NCBI GenBank assembly: GCA_965248685.1
Contig: CBDFKC010000003.1
Coordinates: 2,046,001-2,110,000 of the forward strand
Source: VYFG01 sp965248685
Lineage (GTDB): Bacteria; Pseudomonadota; Gammaproteobacteria; Arenicellales; Poriferihabitantaceae
Length of the DNA: 64,000 bases
Direction: 5' to 3'
Shown here piece after piece: positions 61,435 through 64,000 of the stretch. A program made the position numbers and the translations under genes. Position 1 is the first letter of the stretch; each line of letters starts with the position of its first letter. The notes below the pieces were generated by a model. The model searched no databases and was not told the origin of the DNA. It was given only the letters and a program-made list of their open reading frames with translations.

Positions 61435-62292
61435 TTATATAGGTTCACCAAGGTATCGACGCCAATTGCTTGTAATCTCTAGTCCTAATACTTTTTTTGC
61501 CCGGGTATTGTCATAAATAGTTGCATAGGGTCTGTTGATATATAGGTGTTTGTTCCTGATCTCAGGAATGAATCCATACTTGTCTTTTATAAACGTCAGT
61601 GTTTCCTTCGGTGAAAATGTATCCTCTGCGCTGACGAAAAAACAATCGTAATCAGGACCTTCATAATCAAGCCCTAAACGTATCGCTTCAACGACATCGC
61701 AAACTTCGACGTATAACCAGAAATAGGGATCATCAATTTTCCTTGATTGACGCATGTCTTGTTCCATACCAGGCCCATAAACAGTGGTTGGACGCAAAAC
61801 AACAATTTTCATATCGCTCCATCGGGAAAATGTTTTACCGATAGTTTCCATTGTTTCTTTACTGCAACCATAAGCGTCGTTGGGTTTTAGAGGATGCTGT
61901 TCATCCACCGGAAGGTAATCGGGTAGCGCAACCGATGGGCGAGATAAAGCAACCAATCCGACCGCAGATTCACTGGATACCAGGATAACTTTTTTGATTC
62001 CCAATTGTTGGGCAACCTGTAGCACATTCCAGGTGCCAGTCGTATTTAGTGAGAAGATTTTATCTTCTGCTGCATCTAGTTGCAGTGCCGCCAGGTGAAC
62101 CACGGCGTCTACCCCTTTAAAAGCAATTTTTAATGCATCTAAAGACATAACATCTGCGTGGTGGTAATTATGACTACTGTTGGAATTGTTTATATCAATG
62201 GCTGTTACTTCGGTTATTTTTTTCAGGCATCTAACTGTCTCTCGCCCGATTAAACCGTTTGCGCCGGTTATTGCTATATTTTTAAATTTCAC
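61435..62292 (-). CDS. NAD-dependent epimerase/reductase (extended SDR)
   Basis: A 285-residue extended SDR. IAITGANGLIGRETV is the cofactor loop, VHLAALQLDA the HLAA strand, LVSSESAVG the Ser region, AYGCSKETMETIG the catalytic Tyr and Lys, and VLRPTTVYGPG a characteristic downstream motif. Start is GTG 62292. Lying between amidohydrolase and dihydropyrimidinase genes on the same strand, it may reduce or oxidise a breakdown product rather than a sugar nucleotide; this is inferred only from position. Confidence 0.88.
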   Translation of the reverse strand: MKFKNIAITGANGLIGRETVRCLKKITEVTAIDINNSNSSHNYHHADVMSLDALKIAFKGVDAVVHLAALQLDAAEDKIFSLNTTGTWNVLQVAQQLGIKKVILVSSESAVGLVALSRPSVALPDYLPVDEQHPLKPNDAYGCSKETMETIGKTFSRWSDMKIVVLRPTTVYGPGMEQDMRQSRKIDDPYFWLYVEVCDVVEAIRLGLDYEGPDYDCFFVSAEDTFSPKETLTFIKDKYGFIPEIRNKHLYINRPYATIYDNTRAKKVLGLEITSNWRRYLGEPI

Positions 62293-62353
62293 TGGTTATC
62301 TGTTGCTACCATAAATCTAATATGTGTTCGTTGCCCGGCCGACGAATGTCGCC

Positions 62354-63769
62354 TCACATGACTCTACCCGACGCTGATCGCTTGTAAAAACGTCCCATAC
62401 CTGCACGGCCCAGCCATTCATCACCATCTACGATCAACTGACCGCGCAGAAAAACCTTACTGACCTTACCTTTTACCCCGCGTCCTTCGAACAATGAATA
62501 ATCGACATTCGAATGATGGGTATCAGCACTCAGGATATGTCGATGTTCAGGATCGAATAGCACGATGTCGGCGTCGCTACCCACAGCAATGGTTCCTTTC
62601 TGTGGAAACAGGCCAAACATTTTCGCCGGTGCAGTGGATGTCAGCTGCACGAATCGATTCAAATTGATGCGACCTGTGTTGACGCCACCATCAAACAACA
62701 GCGGCAGGCGATATTCCACCCCAGGCGCGCCATTTGGAATTTTGGAAAAATCGTCTTTACCAGGCTGCTTAGATTTGAGCAGGCCGTGTGCTTTTTCGTT
62801 GAAGCAGAAAGGACAGTGATCAGTGGCAACGATCTGCAAATCATCAAATTGCAAGCCACGCCAGAGCGCATGCTGGCATTCATGATTCCGAAGTGGGGGT
62901 GTCATTACATACTTCGCGCTGTCGAATCCCGGGCGATCGTATTCCGTGTCGTCTAAGAACAGGTAGTGCGGGCAAGTCTCCGCGAATGCATGTATACCCC
63001 TGTCGCGCGCTTCGACAACGGCTTCCAGCGACTCTTTGGCAGACAGATGCACTATATAAACAGGCACCTCCGCGAGTTCCGCAATTCGAATTACGCGATG
63101 GGTGGCCTCACCTTCCATCAATTGAGGGCGTGTCAATTGATGATATTTAGGCGATAAGTTGCCGTCTGCAAGCGCTTCTTCGATTAATGCCTGAATGATT
63201 ATGCCGTTTTCGGCATGCAAATTGACCATGCCTCCGTGGTCGCCAACTTTGCGCATAGTGCGATAGATATCAGCGTCATCGACCATTAATTTGCCGGGGT
63301 AAGCCATATAAAGCTTAAAGCTGGATATGCCTTCGCTGTTCACGATGTCCGGCAATTCCGATAGTGCCGATTTGCTTACGTCGGTAAGGATTATGTGAAA
63401 ACTGTAGTCCACACAACACTGCGGTTCCGCCACAGCTAGCCGACGTTCGAGTGCCTGCTTTGGCCCCTCGTTCTTGAATTGCTGGGCAAAATCAATAATC
63501 GTTGTGGTGCCACCAAATGCGGCTGATACGGTACCGGTCTCGAAGCTGTCGCAGGTTTCAATGCCGTCTCCCATCGGCGTTTCCATGTGTACATGTACAT
63601 CTACACCGCCGGGCAATACGAGGAGGCCAGACGCGTCGTGTACTTCGGCGTCTTCAACGTCAAGTGTGCGCGCTATCGCCTCAATTTTTCCGTGATCGAG
63701 CAGCACATCGGCGACATAGTCGTCGACAGCAGTTATCACTCGACCGTTCTTAAGTAGTACTTTTTTCAT
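62354..63769 (-). CDS. Dihydropyrimidinase / D-hydantoinase
   Basis: A 471-residue cyclic amidohydrolase opening dihydropyrimidine or hydantoin rings. GGVDVHVHMETPMG holds the first two metal His near residues 59-61, SSFKLYMAYPGKL the carboxylated Lys near 150, VYIVHLSAKESL and FAETCPHYLFLD further His ligands, and VATDHCPF the catalytic Asp near 315. The C-terminal SADIVLFDPEHRHIL and NVDYSLFEGR are typical of HydA/PydB. It heads the minus-strand set with epimerase and amidohydrolase. A beta-ureidopropionase partner is not visible in the window. ATG 63769. Confidence 0.95.
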   Translation of the reverse strand: MKKVLLKNGRVITAVDDYVADVLLDHGKIEAIARTLDVEDAEVHDASGLLVLPGGVDVHVHMETPMGDGIETCDSFETGTVSAAFGGTTTIIDFAQQFKNEGPKQALERRLAVAEPQCCVDYSFHIILTDVSKSALSELPDIVNSEGISSFKLYMAYPGKLMVDDADIYRTMRKVGDHGGMVNLHAENGIIIQALIEEALADGNLSPKYHQLTRPQLMEGEATHRVIRIAELAEVPVYIVHLSAKESLEAVVEARDRGIHAFAETCPHYLFLDDTEYDRPGFDSAKYVMTPPLRNHECQHALWRGLQFDDLQIVATDHCPFCFNEKAHGLLKSKQPGKDDFSKIPNGAPGVEYRLPLLFDGGVNTGRINLNRFVQLTSTAPAKMFGLFPQKGTIAVGSDADIVLFDPEHRHILSADTHHSNVDYSLFEGRGVKGKVSKVFLRGQLIVDGDEWLGRAGMGRFYKRSASGRVM

Positions 63770-63786
63770 GATGCCTGCGTGCCTGG

Positions 63787-63942
63787 TTAATCTTTAGAGT
63801 CGTCGCCCAAGTCTTCGTCTATTGCAGTAACCAGCACAATAGCGCCGATACTACTATGGTCGTAATATGTCTTCTCGCCGATTCGTGCAACACCAATCAA
63901 AACATCTATTATTTTGAATCCCAAATTATCAGTATAAGTCAT
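63787..63942 (-). CDS. Possible small ORF upstream of dihydropyrimidinase
   Basis: A 51-codon reading frame from ATG 63942 (or 67 codons from TTG 63990) ending 17 nt before the dihydropyrimidinase start. An in-frame stop (63994-63996) closes it at the left, so it is not simply the end of a long gene in this frame, although a frameshifted gene entering from the right edge cannot be excluded. The peptide has a hydrophobic stretch (IGAIVLVTAI) and an acidic tail (DEDLGDDSKD). I recognise no family. Confidence 0.3.
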   Translation of the reverse strand: MTYTDNLGFKIIDVLIGVARIGEKTYYDHSSIGAIVLVTAIDEDLGDDSKD

Positions 63943-64000
63943 TAATAAGTGAAGTGGTATTGTCACGTTATTGAGAACCGATCGGCTCAAAACTCAATAT

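Overview
The window looks like the chromosome of a free-living, probably marine gammaproteobacterium of intermediate GC. This is inferred from a proteobacterial-type dnaE, an E. coli-type LexA box (CTGT-N8-ACAG), Shine-Dalgarno-led genes, Dpm/GtrA and NeuD-like glycan genes, and a compact catabolic gene set. No rRNA, tRNA, CRISPR array or intact transposase was seen.

Layout. (a) 1-6.3 kb: the 3' three quarters of dnaE, then a minus-strand set (aldo/keto reductase, small SET-domain protein, AraC/GyrI-type regulator) divergent from a PLP aminotransferase, with a 13-bp direct repeat between them that looks like an operator. (b) 6.3-10.3 kb: a tightly overlapping run of epimerase, ATP-grasp ligase, HAD protein, membrane-anchored GT2 glycosyltransferase and NeuD-like acyltransferase, probably making or attaching a modified sugar. 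(c) 10.3-17.6 kb: a methyltransferase, three large polytopic membrane proteins (one PIG-V-like, one TPR-tailed) and a Dpm-GtrA fusion, suggesting lipid-linked glycosylation. (d) 17.6-20.9 kb: a ProW-ProW fused permease plus ProV-like ATPase (compatible-solute uptake) with no binding protein. (e) 21-25.2 kb: an SGNH hydrolase, a secreted metallophosphoesterase, a head-to-head repeat cluster and an ABC exporter.

(f) 25.2-42 kb is the accessory-looking part. It holds a complete tiny transcription unit (extended -10 promoter, strong SD, 11-codon ORF, terminator), an SOS-box-controlled DUF222-HNH protein, and a visibly AT-rich stretch. That stretch encodes a giant secreted PKD/beta-helix protein interrupted by one in-frame UAG, a membrane-anchored partner, and a secreted phospholipase C/P1-nuclease-like protein carrying a nine-G tract.

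(g) 42-59.6 kb is a CoA-ester catabolic region: PhyH dioxygenase, alpha/beta hydrolase and acyl-CoA ligase on one side; then a long plus-strand series of acyl-CoA dehydrogenase, CaiB-type CoA transferase, aldehyde dehydrogenase, second CoA ligase, an unrecognised 365-residue protein coupled to a HemL-like class III aminotransferase, two SDRs, an APH/ACAD10-like kinase, a TetR regulator and a molybdopterin oxidoreductase. Kinase, SDR, acyl-CoA dehydrogenase and ligase together recall hydroxyacyl-CoA phosphorylation pathways such as levulinate (lva) catabolism, but the other members do not match a pathway I know. (h) 59.9-64 kb: a minus-strand amidohydrolase, epimerase and dihydropyrimidinase set, probably nitrogen-heterocycle catabolism.

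Most promising for new biology: the large catabolic cluster with its orphan protein, the UAG-split PKD giant with the adjacent possibly phase-variable secreted enzyme, and the tiny transcription unit at 25.3 kb.
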